Source: Brevinematales bacterium (GTDB taxonomy: Bacteria; Spirochaetota; Brevinematia; DTOW01). Taken from it: a stretch of 64,000 nt of DNA. Position 1 is the first letter of the stretch, and each line of letters starts with the position of its first letter. The notes under the pieces were generated by a model. The model ran no database searches and was not told the DNA's origin. It saw only the letters and a program-made list of their open reading frames with translations. The DNA is taken from assembly GCA_026415355.1 (NCBI GenBank), contig JAOAHF010000006.1, positions 1 through 64,000 of the forward strand. Direction: 5' to 3'. Shown here in pieces: positions 45,821-55,627 of the stretch. The position numbers were made by a program, and so were the translations under genes.

Positions 45821-46098
45821 GTTCTACCACCTTAGATTAATATTATTTATACCTTTATACGCAAAATTCATCTTCTATAAAACTTGACCTTGTTAATAAA
45901 ACAATTTTTAATTATTATTCACCTGTCTATAGTAGAGTACTAAGAGTATTTTCGAGAGGGCAATTGTAGAAACATCTTGGTTTGGGTGAAAACTATTTGA
46001 AAAAATAATAAAGTTTACAGAATTATTATGGTTAATTTGACATGGAGTTGGAAAATTGTTATATTTACATACCCCGTATAGAGTATGGAGGATGTTTT

Positions 46099-47082
46099 AT
46101 GGATATTAAGTTGGGGACTTTTGTAAAGCCTAGTAAATCTGAAATTAGTGAAGATCACATATATGATCTTATAATAATAGGTGGTGGAGTTGCTGGTTTT
46201 TCTGCTGGTTTGTATGCTTCTAGAGCAAAGTTAGATACTATACTTGTTGAAAAGTTAGGACCTGGGGGGCAGATTGCAACTACGGATTTAGTTGAAAATT
46301 ATCCTGGTATTCCTGAAATAAACGGATATGAGCTTTCTATTAGAATTGAAGAGCAAGCAAAAAAGCACGGTCTTAATGTTTTGTTGGATGAAGTTATTTC
46401 GGTTCATCTTGGGGATGAAGTAAAAAGAGTAAATCTTGCTAGCGGTAAAACTTTGAAATCTTATTCTGTTATAATATCTACTGGGGCTAATTATAAGAAG
46501 TTAGGAGTTCCGGGTGAAGATAAGTTTTTAGGTAAAGGGGTTTCTTTTTGTGCTACTTGTGACGGTGCCTTTTTTAAGGACAAGGATATTGTTATAGTTG
46601 GCGGTGGTAATACTGCTTTAGATGAAGGGCTTTTCTTGACTAGATTTGTAAAAAGTATAACTTTAATACACAGAAGGGATACTCTAAGAGCTGAAAAAAT
46701 ATTACAAGAAAGAGCGTTTAATCATCCTAAATTCAAATTTATCTGGAATAGTGTTGTTGAAGAGATACTTGGAAACGATAGAGTTGAAGCAGTTAGGATA
46801 AAGAATCTAGTAAACGGAGAGGAGAAGATTTTAGAGACAGAAGGTGTTTTTGTTTTTATAGGTATGGTTCCAAATACGTCTATTTTTACTGAAATTGAGA
46901 AGAATGAAAATGGTTATATCAAGGTTAATTTGTATGATATGAGTACTAATATACCGGGTGTTTTTGCTGCTGGTGATTGTGTTGATAAATTCCTAAGACA
47001 GGCAATAACTGCTGCAGGAGAAGGAGCAATTGCAGCTGTTGCCGCCGAGAAGTATATTGAAAAAATAAAACATCAAGTATAA
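46099..47082 (+). CDS. trxB: Thioredoxin reductase
   Basis: An FAD/NADPH enzyme that reduces thioredoxin. The start ATG at 46099 (MDIKLG) has a GGAGG site, better than the ORF start at 46042. The protein is 328 residues; N-terminal FAD motif GGGVAGFSAGLYASRA, active disulfide CATC (C151 and C154), NADPH motif VGGGNTALDEGL and the end ...VFAAGDCVDKFLRQAITAAGEG. It presumably reduces the TrxA encoded at 36436. Confidence 0.96.
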   Translation: MDIKLGTFVKPSKSEISEDHIYDLIIIGGGVAGFSAGLYASRAKLDTILVEKLGPGGQIATTDLVENYPGIPEINGYELSIRIEEQAKKHGLNVLLDEVISVHLGDEVKRVNLASGKTLKSYSVIISTGANYKKLGVPGEDKFLGKGVSFCATCDGAFFKDKDIVIVGGGNTALDEGLFLTRFVKSITLIHRRDTLRAEKILQERAFNHPKFKFIWNSVVEEILGNDRVEAVRIKNLVNGEEKILETEGVFVFIGMVPNTSIFTEIEKNENGYIKVNLYDMSTNIPGVFAAGDCVDKFLRQAITAAGEGAIAAVAAEKYIEKIKHQV

Positions 47083-47217
47083 ATCTCAAAAATATTTTCT
47101 TTACTTTTGTTTTAAGTTCTTTCTGGGTGTTTTGTTTTTGGTTTCCTACTTCTATATTGCCATAACCGTTAGCTTTTGTTTATGATTCTATAAATAATTT
47201 TTAGTTTAGAGGAATTT

Positions 47218-48345
47218 ATGAGGTGTTGTGTAAGACACATAATTGTTGGTATTATGTTGGTTATTGTAAGTACTGTGATATTTAGTTGTATTCCCAAGAG
47301 TAGTTTAAAGTCTTACGTTGATAATCAAGTTATACGAGTTTTGATAGGTAATGAGAAAGAGAGGTTTAGTTTATTGTCTAGAGGATTTTTTCTTGTTGAT
47401 GGTATTCCTTTTGATGGTGAAATTGTAGTAGAAATTAGTAATTCATGTATGGTTATAAATGGTATTCAGAAGGATAAGAAGGTAGAAATATATTCTGATG
47501 ATTATATATCTTACAGAGGTACAGAGTATTCGGGTACCATAACTCTTATATTTACAAACAAATCTGTAATGGTTGTAAATAATGTTGATATAGAGGAATA
47601 TTTAGAATCTGTGGTACCTTCTGAGGTACCAGCTCTGTGGCCTATAGAAGTACTTAGGGCTCAAGCAATTGTTTCAAGGACATACGCGATTAGAAAGATG
47701 ATAGATAATAAAAATAAAGATTATGATGTTGTTTCAACGTATATGTCTCAAGTTTACTCAGGTAGAAAAAGGGTTCACCCGAGGACTACGAAAGCAGTTA
47801 GAGATACTCGCGGTGTAGTTATTACTCACAACGATGAGATAATATTGGCATTTTTTCATGCGAATTCTGGAGGACTTATAGAAACTCCTGAGGTAATAGG
47901 AGGTAGAAAATTACCGTATCTCAAGCCTATGAGGGACAATTTTTCAAGAAATACTTTTAGGTCTTATTGGAGTAGTAGTATAGATAGTGATGAGTTTGTT
48001 TATAAACTTTTTGGTAGGAGAGATCTCAAACTTGTTAGTATAAATCTACCTAAGCGACTTCCTTCAGGATCAGTAACACAAGTTGAAGTATTAGTAAAGG
48101 ATAATAGGACTACTTATTCTAAGGTATTATCTATCAGTGAGTTGAGAGGAATTTTTCCTGTTATAATGAGTCCTAAATTTGAGATTGACATAAATGGTGG
48201 TGTTATTAATTTCAGAGGGATTGGATGGGGACATGGGGTTGGTATGTCTCAATGGGGAGCCAATAAAATGGCTAAACAAGGGTATAGCTATAAAGAAATA
48301 ATTATGTATTACTACGATGATGTAAAACTTGTTAAGCTGTATTGA
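47218..48345 (+). CDS. SpoIID/LytB-domain lipoprotein
   Basis: A 375-residue protein with a lipoprotein signal (VIFSC, Cys at about 24). The SpoIID core is clear: VDIEEYLESVVPSEVPALWPIEVLRAQAIVSRTYA at about 120-155 with the catalytic Glu, and near the end GIGWGHGVGMSQWGANKMAKQGYSYKEI. SpoIID enzymes are lytic transglycosylases acting on denuded peptidoglycan; in non-sporulating bacteria they work in division or wall remodelling. It stands alone. Confidence 0.93.
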   Translation: MRCCVRHIIVGIMLVIVSTVIFSCIPKSSLKSYVDNQVIRVLIGNEKERFSLLSRGFFLVDGIPFDGEIVVEISNSCMVINGIQKDKKVEIYSDDYISYRGTEYSGTITLIFTNKSVMVVNNVDIEEYLESVVPSEVPALWPIEVLRAQAIVSRTYAIRKMIDNKNKDYDVVSTYMSQVYSGRKRVHPRTTKAVRDTRGVVITHNDEIILAFFHANSGGLIETPEVIGGRKLPYLKPMRDNFSRNTFRSYWSSSIDSDEFVYKLFGRRDLKLVSINLPKRLPSGSVTQVEVLVKDNRTTYSKVLSISELRGIFPVIMSPKFEIDINGGVINFRGIGWGHGVGMSQWGANKMAKQGYSYKEIIMYYYDDVKLVKLY

Positions 48346-48503
48346 GTTTTGTTTGATGTTAGGTATTTTTTGAAAGAATTTGTTTCAATAAGAGGTTAGC
48401 TTTTCGATTTTTATGTTTCTACTTACCAGGTTTGTATTTTCTAAGTTGCGGATGAATTCAGAGAAGCATAGTTAATTGATGATAGTTGTGTGGGTTTTGA
48501 TTG

Positions 48504-49445
48504 TTACACTATTATTACGAAATAGTATAGTAAAACTCCGAAGCTAGCAAACATTACCCCGTCAAATACATCAAAAACTCCACCAAGTGACATAAGTATA
48601 TTACTAGAGTCTTTAGCTTCAAAAAACCTTTTGATTGTGGATTCAATTATGTCTCCAAAGAAGCAGAATAAAACTACTATAGAAGACAAGATTATGGTTT
48701 CTTCATACGAGCTTAGGAAGATAGGATTTTCATATCCAAAGATGTTAACTGCCAACTTGAAAATTATCCCACCTAGTATTCCAAATATAATCATACCAAT
48801 AGTACCTTCTAATGTTTTGTTAGAACTTGAGATTGCTGAGAGTTTTATTCTTCCTATGGTTTTGCCTATTATCAAACCACCTGCTTCTGAAAACCATCCT
48901 ACACCAAGCGTAAAAGCTAGGAAAAATGTTCCATTTTCTATGTCGATGAGTCTTAGAACTAACATTGATCCTATTGTTACTACCAAGTAGATTAAAAAGG
49001 TTGAGAAAACGCCGTCTACAATAAGATAATTGTGTTTTGATACGTTCAAAGATGAAATAGCTAAGTTTAGCAATACAAAGATTATGTATAGTGAGAAAAC
49101 TATTGTAAAGACTGAACCTATGTCTGCTTTTACATCAAAAAACTCTATATTAAAAAGGCTCAACGAGGATATAGTAACAACTGAGATTAGTGAGAAAATA
49201 ATAAATAGTGTTTTTTTAATTTTTGGTATGTAGAAATATTTGCTTTCAAACATTCTAATGGTTTCAAACATTATTATAAGTAGGATTGAGATGAAAAACA
49301 AATATATGAATGCTATGTATATAGGTATATTCCAAATAGGTAGCGACGAAATTATTACGAGTGGTGCTATGACTATGGAAATAAAAATTCTTTCTTTTAA
49401 CTCTTTTTCAAACATATAACTACTGGTATGCGATATTTTATACAA
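48504..49445 (-). CDS. cdsA: Phosphatidate cytidylyltransferase (CdsA)
   Basis: CdsA makes CDP-diacylglycerol, the precursor used by PgsA. The 313-residue protein has eight or nine membrane segments and the C-terminal signature STIKRFFEAKDSSNIL followed by SLGGVFDVFDGV. The consensus after KD is ...PGHGGxxDRxD; here SLGG stands for GHGG and DV for DR, a notable change. An ATG at 49415 is an alternative start. The gene converges on the SpoIID gene. Confidence 0.88.
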   Translation of the reverse strand: MYKISHTSSYMFEKELKERIFISIVIAPLVIISSLPIWNIPIYIAFIYLFFISILLIIMFETIRMFESKYFYIPKIKKTLFIIFSLISVVTISSLSLFNIEFFDVKADIGSVFTIVFSLYIIFVLLNLAISSLNVSKHNYLIVDGVFSTFLIYLVVTIGSMLVLRLIDIENGTFFLAFTLGVGWFSEAGGLIIGKTIGRIKLSAISSSNKTLEGTIGMIIFGILGGIIFKLAVNIFGYENPIFLSSYEETIILSSIVVLFCFFGDIIESTIKRFFEAKDSSNILMSLGGVFDVFDGVMFASFGVLLYYFVIIV

Positions 49446-49503
49446 TGTTATTCTAATCTTTCCAAATACTAAATTTTATTAATTTGTATTAATCCGAATA
49501 TCT

Positions 49504-50172
49504 ATGTGTATGAGAAAATTTTTTTGTTTCATATTTATTTTAACTTTACTAGTTATTTTCAATATGGGAAATATTTTTTCAGATTCTGATGATTTTAAGT
49601 TTAAGGCTATAAATAAACGTCTTAAGTATGTTGAGGATTTTTTTAAGATATACAATGAATGGCTGTACCAAGATCTTGACAACATTTCAAGGAATATATA
49701 CTTTCTTGAGCTTGCATGGGTTTTGCCATTTGATCATCCTATTAGAGCTATGACACCTATAAGCAATGAGATGCATTGGCAAAGGTACAAGTTACTTGTG
49801 AAAACTCATATAGCATTGCTACTTACTAAAAACTATCTTGACTTTGGAAAGCAGTTCTACAAGGATAATATACACTTTTATAGCAAAGAGTATGAGAAAG
49901 AGCTTTTGGAGGGGTATGATATAGCGGAAACTTATTTTAAATCTGCCTTAGGTTGGTTTGAAATTGCGAAGAGATATGCTAAATTGGTTTCAAAGTTTGA
50001 TTCTCAAGTTTATGCTACTACTCTATACTATATGGAAGATGAGTATAGAAAACTCCTGAATGGTGAGATTTATTACGATGTTACTATAAAAAGACTTTTG
50101 AAAAAAATTTCTTTAAACAGAGAGAAGCTTAAAAGATTAAGGGATTTTGAATGGATAGAACCTATACCTTGA
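49504..50172 (+). CDS. Exported helical protein of unknown function
   Basis: A 222-residue protein with a signal peptide (about 1-26). The mature part is mainly helical, with motifs DLDNISRNIYFLELAW, LPFDHPIRAMTPI and MHWQRYKLLVKTHIALLL, the last two strongly patterned as if conserved. It has TPR-like spacing in IAETYFKSALGWFEIAKRYAK. I do not recognise the family. It starts 58 bp from cdsA in the opposite direction and has no clear operon partner. Confidence 0.7.
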   Translation: MCMRKFFCFIFILTLLVIFNMGNIFSDSDDFKFKAINKRLKYVEDFFKIYNEWLYQDLDNISRNIYFLELAWVLPFDHPIRAMTPISNEMHWQRYKLLVKTHIALLLTKNYLDFGKQFYKDNIHFYSKEYEKELLEGYDIAETYFKSALGWFEIAKRYAKLVSKFDSQVYATTLYYMEDEYRKLLNGEIYYDVTIKRLLKKISLNREKLKRLRDFEWIEPIP

Positions 50173-50383
50173 GAGTTTTATCTTTTTATGTTTACTGATT
50201 ATTCCGATGTATATAACTTTATGATGCTTTTCTGTTTGAGTGAGTAGATCTTGGTTTTTTTTTTTACAGATAGTATTTGCTGGTGATGATAGTTTAGTTG
50301 ATTTTGTGATTTTAGTGTTGGAATTTGATATAAGATATTAGGGTTTTTATAATTCTAGATAAGGTAACTATAGGAGGTTGTTA

Positions 50384-51859
50384 ATGTCTAATTTTAGAAA
50401 TCCTTTAATACCGGAGGGAATGTATCAAAATTATGAGTTTTACTCTTACAGGGTAAGAGATTTTTTCATAGGGGTAGGAATTTTTATAGTAGTTTTTGTT
50501 AATTATCTGCTTACGTTAACTCCTTCAGTTGCTGCTGGAGACCATGGAGAGTTAGCGGCTACTACTTATGCTTTTGGTGCACCTCATCCATCTGGATACC
50601 CTATATTTGCCGTTTTAGGTAAGTTTTTTACATACTTTCCTTTTGGTAACGTAGCATATAGGATTAATATGATGTCAGCTTTTGCTGGGGCTTCGACCGT
50701 ATTTGTTTTCTTCTTGTTTGCGTTGAAGATATTGGGTATAACTAGAAAACCCGATATTGTACGAAATACTCAGGGATTTGACTTAAGGATATATATACCT
50801 GCTATACTTGGAGCATTACTGCTTGGTTTTTCAAATCTTCTTTGGGATCAATCTATAATAGGTGAAGTTTATTCGTTACACAGTTTTCTCAATGGACTTA
50901 TTCTCATAGTTTTTATGTTATGGTATGAAGATGTAGTTTTTAACTACTATCATACTAAAGAGCCATATATAGGTAGTAGATACCTAATGTTATTGTTTTT
51001 TACTATGGGATTAAGTTTGACAGATCATCATCTGTCTGCGGGTTACATAATACCTATAAGTTTGGTTATAGTATTAGTTATATTTTCTGCTTTGTGGGGT
51101 AAGGTGTCGATAAGCTGGAAAGATGTTTTATCAACAGGATTTTTGTTGCTTATAGGATTTTTAATACTCTTATTAGTTGCTATAATACTTTTCTACTATA
51201 ATGGATGGCGTGTTATAGGTCCTATATCTTCTCAGCAAGCATACATAATTACTATAGCACCTTTCATACCCATGTTATTTGCAGGTATTGCTGGTTATCT
51301 TTACCCTGAAAGAAAAGAAGATAAATGGATCAAAGAAATACTACAGGTGTCTTTCTGGGGTATTTTACTGTTTATGATACCCATAGTTGTTTTCTATGGA
51401 TATCTTTGGATAAGGAGTGTTATGATTTATGAGATGCCTGAAGCAGAAATAAGAATACTGACTTGGGGGGAGATAAGAACTCTGGATGTTTTATGGACGC
51501 ATATATTAAGAAAGCAGTATGGTGGTATTTCAGGTACTCCACTTTATTACAATCTCTTGCAGATGTGGGATCTTATAAAGATACATTTACAGCAGTTTCA
51601 TATAGTTTTATATGTGTTATTGATACCTGGACTAATAGGGCTTGTCAAAAAAGATATGAACTTTTCATTTTCTCTATTATTTATATGGCTTACTTTTGTT
51701 GTTTTATTTGCTTTGTTTATTCAGGGTGAACCTGTCGAAAGATCTAGAGCATTTTGGAGTGTATTTTTACTCCAGTCGTATTTCATAATGACTTTATTTA
51801 TTACACAGGGTATGCAAACTACTATGGATTGGTTTGAAAAGGTCTTTCTGAAGAAGTAA
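50384..51859 (+). CDS. DUF2723 membrane glycosyltransferase-like protein
   Basis: A 491-residue polytopic protein. The start ATG at 50384 follows TAGGAGG; an in-frame TTG at 50378 is less likely. The DUF2723 signature is present: TLTPSVAAGDHGELAATTYAFGAPHPSGYPIF, with the acidic residue of a GT-C type enzyme in loop 1 (AAGDHGE). Family members include O-mannosylation-type transferases acting on lipid-linked donors. It is the first gene of a four-gene cluster (HEAT, MBL, propeller/VWA). Confidence 0.8.
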   Translation: MSNFRNPLIPEGMYQNYEFYSYRVRDFFIGVGIFIVVFVNYLLTLTPSVAAGDHGELAATTYAFGAPHPSGYPIFAVLGKFFTYFPFGNVAYRINMMSAFAGASTVFVFFLFALKILGITRKPDIVRNTQGFDLRIYIPAILGALLLGFSNLLWDQSIIGEVYSLHSFLNGLILIVFMLWYEDVVFNYYHTKEPYIGSRYLMLLFFTMGLSLTDHHLSAGYIIPISLVIVLVIFSALWGKVSISWKDVLSTGFLLLIGFLILLLVAIILFYYNGWRVIGPISSQQAYIITIAPFIPMLFAGIAGYLYPERKEDKWIKEILQVSFWGILLFMIPIVVFYGYLWIRSVMIYEMPEAEIRILTWGEIRTLDVLWTHILRKQYGGISGTPLYYNLLQMWDLIKIHLQQFHIVLYVLLIPGLIGLVKKDMNFSFSLLFIWLTFVVLFALFIQGEPVERSRAFWSVFLLQSYFIMTLFITQGMQTTMDWFEKVFLKK

Positions 51860-51882
51860 TAAGTAAGTTAATTGGGGGGGGT

Positions 51883-52524
51883 ATGAAAAATGTTGTTTTA
51901 TTGATTGCTATTTTGTTAATATCTTGTGGTTTGGGTTATTCTCAAATCAAAGAAGATAAAAAAGATAAACATGATCCTTCGGATGTTATATTCTCTATGG
52001 GGCTTGAAGATACTCAGCTACTTATAGACCTTACGTATTCTGATAACTTCAGAATAGCTCAAAAAGCAGTGTATAGGCTTGGGCAGATAAAAGCTACAAA
52101 TGCTTTTTATAGACTTATCTCGATATTCCTCACGTTTGGTACATTTGTTCAGAAAGGATTTGAAGATGTTATACTTGCTTCAGTTTGGTCTTTGGGGGAG
52201 ATAGGTGATAAGAGAGCATTAGATCCATTAATCGATAACTATAATAGGTTTAACTCCGTGCCTTATAGAATTGAGACAATAAGAGCAGTATCAAAGCTAG
52301 GTAAAGATTCCGATAAAGCATTTGTTTTTCTAGATACTATCATAAGGACTACTGATAATAATATGATTGCTTTTGAAGTAGTAAAAGCATTCAAGAATAT
52401 AGGTAAAATAGAAGCTATTAAAACATTATCTGAGGTTTTGAAAAGTGGTAAATTTGAGAAATGGGTGAATTTAGAGATAGAGAATGCTATTGTATACCTA
52501 GGAGGGGCTAAAAAGGAGAAATAG
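51883..52524 (+). CDS. HEAT-repeat lipoprotein
   Basis: A 213-residue protein with a lipoprotein signal (LLISC, Cys at about 15). The rest has four or five HEAT-like repeats (DNFRIAQKAVYRLGQIKAT, SVWSLGEIGDKRALDPLIDNY, FEVVKAFKNIGKIEA). Likely a protein-binding scaffold in the periplasm. It follows the DUF2723 gene by 23 bp and lies 5 bp from the MBL gene. Confidence 0.8.
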   Translation: MKNVVLLIAILLISCGLGYSQIKEDKKDKHDPSDVIFSMGLEDTQLLIDLTYSDNFRIAQKAVYRLGQIKATNAFYRLISIFLTFGTFVQKGFEDVILASVWSLGEIGDKRALDPLIDNYNRFNSVPYRIETIRAVSKLGKDSDKAFVFLDTIIRTTDNNMIAFEVVKAFKNIGKIEAIKTLSEVLKSGKFEKWVNLEIENAIVYLGGAKKEK

Positions 52525-52529
52525 TAATA

Positions 52530-53420
52530 ATGATTGTAAAATTTTGGGGCGTTAGAGGATCAATACCTGTTCCTGGGCTTCATACTGCTGTCTATGGAGG
52601 TAATACATCTTGTATAGAAATAAAAAATGGAGAGGATATATTTGTAATTGATGCTGGTTCCGGAATTAGGTTATTAGGAGATAGTATAAAGTCTAACTTA
52701 CAAAAGTACGAGATAAATTTATTTCTAACTCACACTCATTGGGATCATATTCAAGGATTACCTTTTTTTTCTCCTATATTCGATTATAGGTACAAAATCA
52801 TTATACATGGGCCAAGTATGTTAGGAAAATTGAAAAATACAATAAGTGGCCAGATGGGATATATTTACTTTCCAGTTAAAACTGATGACTTAGCTTCTTA
52901 TATTGAGTTTAGGGAGCTAGAAGCAGAAGTTTTCAGAATAGGAGATACAAAAATCTCTTCCATATACCTATATCATCCAACTGCTTGTTTAGGGTATTCC
53001 TTTGAGTATAAGAGTAAAAAAGTTGTTGTTCTTTTTGATTTTGAGGCTGATATTGATAGAGATTTAATAATTAGTGGTAATTATTTCAATCAAATGGTTA
53101 GGATAATCGGTAGGGAAAAAGTTCCAAAGATAGAGGATATTGTAAGTTTTGCTAGTGATGCTGACGTACTTATCATAGATGCTCAATATACTAAGGCTGA
53201 GTATCAAACCAAAAGGGGGTGGGGACATTCTTCTATTCCTAGTGCTATAAATATAGGTTTTAAAGCAAAATCCAAAAGAATAGTATTATTTCATTTAGAT
53301 CCTTCTAGGAAGGATGAAGATATGATGCTTATAGAGCATTACATTGAAAATTACTTTAAGATGAAAGGCATAGAGAATAGGGTTTATGTTGCTAGGGAAG
53401 GTATGGAAATTGAGGTATAG
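52530..53420 (+). CDS. Metallo-beta-lactamase-fold hydrolase
   Basis: A 296-residue cytoplasmic protein of the GlnZ/RNase Z-like 'KFWGVRGSIPVPG' group. The metal motif THTHWDHIQG (H-x-H-x-D-H) is at about 69-78; later metal residues appear as YHPTAC, FDFEADID and the C-terminal FHLDPSR. The likely role is a hydrolase, perhaps of a cyclic nucleotide or ester; substrate unknown. It overlaps the next gene by 35 bp, suggesting coupled translation. Confidence 0.85.
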   Translation: MIVKFWGVRGSIPVPGLHTAVYGGNTSCIEIKNGEDIFVIDAGSGIRLLGDSIKSNLQKYEINLFLTHTHWDHIQGLPFFSPIFDYRYKIIIHGPSMLGKLKNTISGQMGYIYFPVKTDDLASYIEFRELEAEVFRIGDTKISSIYLYHPTACLGYSFEYKSKKVVVLFDFEADIDRDLIISGNYFNQMVRIIGREKVPKIEDIVSFASDADVLIIDAQYTKAEYQTKRGWGHSSIPSAINIGFKAKSKRIVLFHLDPSRKDEDMMLIEHYIENYFKMKGIENRVYVAREGMEIEV

Positions 53421-55476
53421 ATTATTATCTCTGTTACTAATAGTGGCAATTTTAGGATGTGAGCAAGTTACGGATGAACAGACTAAAGCACATTTTTCAG
53501 AGAATATTGTTTCGGGGTCTGATACTTCTAAACGATCATCAATACTTGAGCAAGTTGAGAAGTTTAAAGATGTGAAGTTTGGTTTAGGGGAAAAGTTCTT
53601 TATAGAGGGAGTAGATTTCTTATCTACTATGAACTATGATAGAGCTATATATTCATTTAATAAGTCAATTTTTTACAATCCTATTCCTCCAGAGACTAAG
53701 TATTTCTTGGCAAAGTCTTATCTTAACGCTGGTTTTATTAAAAACTCTATAGATATTTTCGAAGAGATAAAGAATACCGATTTATCGAGTTTTGTATTAC
53801 CCAAATTATCCTCTATTTATTCTAGATTGTCACTATCGTTTGGATATAATCCTCCAATAGAATATTACTCAATAACCAATATTTCGGGTATACAAGGTAG
53901 AAACAGATTTTTTGCGTTGCCTAGCAGTATAAGGTTTGCAAAGGATCTGGGAATTGTTTTGAATTCTTTTTCTGACAATTTGTTTCTTACCGTGGATAAC
54001 CAACTTTCATTTAAAAACTTTAATCTTGGTAAGAGGGTTATTGATGTAGTTTATCAAGATAGTGATAATTCTTTTTGGATTATAACATTTTCAGAGATTT
54101 ATAAATATCAGCCAGGATGGTTTAACCTTAATGTCTTCGGTTTAAATACTCTTGTGGAGTTTTCTTATAGCGGTGTTAATTTCAAAAGAATAGTTGAAAT
54201 TGGAGAGTTTTTGTATGTGCTTGATGAGATTTCAAAGAAGATACTGATTGTAAGTAAGTATGATGGTAAAGTTATGATGACATTCCCAGAAAGACCTTTT
54301 GACGCACCTACTGATCTTGAGAAAGATGGAGAAAATATACTAGTTTCGGATAGCAAGACAGTGAAAGTTTTTGGTAAATATGGTGAAATACTAAGGCAAT
54401 TTGAGTTTCCCTATAATTTGAATGGTTTTTGTGTTTACAAGGATGGGTTTATCCTAGCTACGGATAATGGTTTGATAATTTACAACTTAAGAGATAATAA
54501 GTACCAAATTGTAAGTGATAAACCTTACGATGATGTTGTAATGGGTAATGAAGATAAAATATATGCTATAAGTACCAAACGAAATGAAATGGAAGTTTTT
54601 GGTAATGTTTATCAATTGACTCATAACTTAGATGTTGATATCAAAGGAATTTTCGTTGGTAAGTTCCCAGTTATAGGAATGCTAGTGGGTGTTAGAGATA
54701 TTAATCAAAATATTATTCATAATCTTAATAGAGGAAACTTTGAGGTTTTAGAATCTGGAGTAAATGTTTTTATGCCAGAAGTTGAAATGACATATTCTTT
54801 TTTGAAAAAGAAAAATCTACATATAGTTATAGAGAAAAGCCGAGAGGTTTATGAGTATATTGATGAAATCAAGAGTTTTGTTAGATACATTCTAAATAGG
54901 CTTGATGCTTCTGATTACGTTAATATTACTATTGCTGGTGAAAACTTAGTAAGTATGGGACAAAGAAATATTTCTGTGTTGTATCCTTTGGATTTTATAG
55001 ACAAAAATTTTTCAAAACCTGATAGTAGTTATAACACTTTTGATGGTGTTTCTAAAGCAATCACTGAATTATTTTATTCTGTAAGAAATAATGTGGTTTT
55101 GCTAATAACATCTGGAAACCTAGAAAGGGATACATCTTATAGAAATATATATAATGTTATTGATTATTCATATTACAACTATATACCTATTTATGTAATA
55201 TCAATAAACAATAGCAAGGAAATGGAAATGTTGACCTCTTCTGTTGGTGGTAAGTACTACAATAAGACTGTTTTTCTTTCACCTGACATTTTTTTAGAGG
55301 ATTTTAATAAGAATAAAGTTTTTAGATATCTTGTTGTTTTCAAAAGTGTTTATGAGACTGTATATCCTGATGAAAGGGTAGTTGATGTTGAGGTCAGAGT
55401 TAGGTATAATAATATTGTGGGAAAAGACAAGATAAAATACATTTTCCCTAAAGCTAAAAAGCCAGAAGGACAGTAG
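53386..55476 (+). CDS. Propeller/VWA-like lipoprotein with N-terminal TPR
   Basis: A 696-residue lipoprotein (lipobox AILGC). The ATG at 53386 lies inside the MBL gene; a TTG at 53410 with AGGGAAGG upstream is an equally good start. After a short helical repeat region (about 60-140, DRAIYSFNKSIFYNP), a beta-propeller spans about 170-430 (VSKYDGKVMMTFPE, DGENILVSDSKTVKVFGKYGE). The C-terminal 230 residues look like a von Willebrand A fold (VVLLITSGN, YIPIYVISINN), but the MIDAS DxSxS is replaced by EKSRE. It may bind partners without metal. Confidence 0.65.
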   Translation: MLLGKVWKLRYRLLSLLLIVAILGCEQVTDEQTKAHFSENIVSGSDTSKRSSILEQVEKFKDVKFGLGEKFFIEGVDFLSTMNYDRAIYSFNKSIFYNPIPPETKYFLAKSYLNAGFIKNSIDIFEEIKNTDLSSFVLPKLSSIYSRLSLSFGYNPPIEYYSITNISGIQGRNRFFALPSSIRFAKDLGIVLNSFSDNLFLTVDNQLSFKNFNLGKRVIDVVYQDSDNSFWIITFSEIYKYQPGWFNLNVFGLNTLVEFSYSGVNFKRIVEIGEFLYVLDEISKKILIVSKYDGKVMMTFPERPFDAPTDLEKDGENILVSDSKTVKVFGKYGEILRQFEFPYNLNGFCVYKDGFILATDNGLIIYNLRDNKYQIVSDKPYDDVVMGNEDKIYAISTKRNEMEVFGNVYQLTHNLDVDIKGIFVGKFPVIGMLVGVRDINQNIIHNLNRGNFEVLESGVNVFMPEVEMTYSFLKKKNLHIVIEKSREVYEYIDEIKSFVRYILNRLDASDYVNITIAGENLVSMGQRNISVLYPLDFIDKNFSKPDSSYNTFDGVSKAITELFYSVRNNVVLLITSGNLERDTSYRNIYNVIDYSYYNYIPIYVISINNSKEMEMLTSSVGGKYYNKTVFLSPDIFLEDFNKNKVFRYLVVFKSVYETVYPDERVVDVEVRVRYNNIVGKDKIKYIFPKAKKPEGQ

Positions 55477-55627
55477 TTAATATTTGTTATTTCTTGAGGA
55501 ATTACTTACTTCTTAGGGTGTTGTTAAAAGTGATCTTTTTTAGTTTTATGGTTTACTTCTAGCAAGATATCAACTAGAAAAATGTAGGTGATAAAGATTA
55601 AAATTCATTTTCAGTTTGGAGGTAGCT

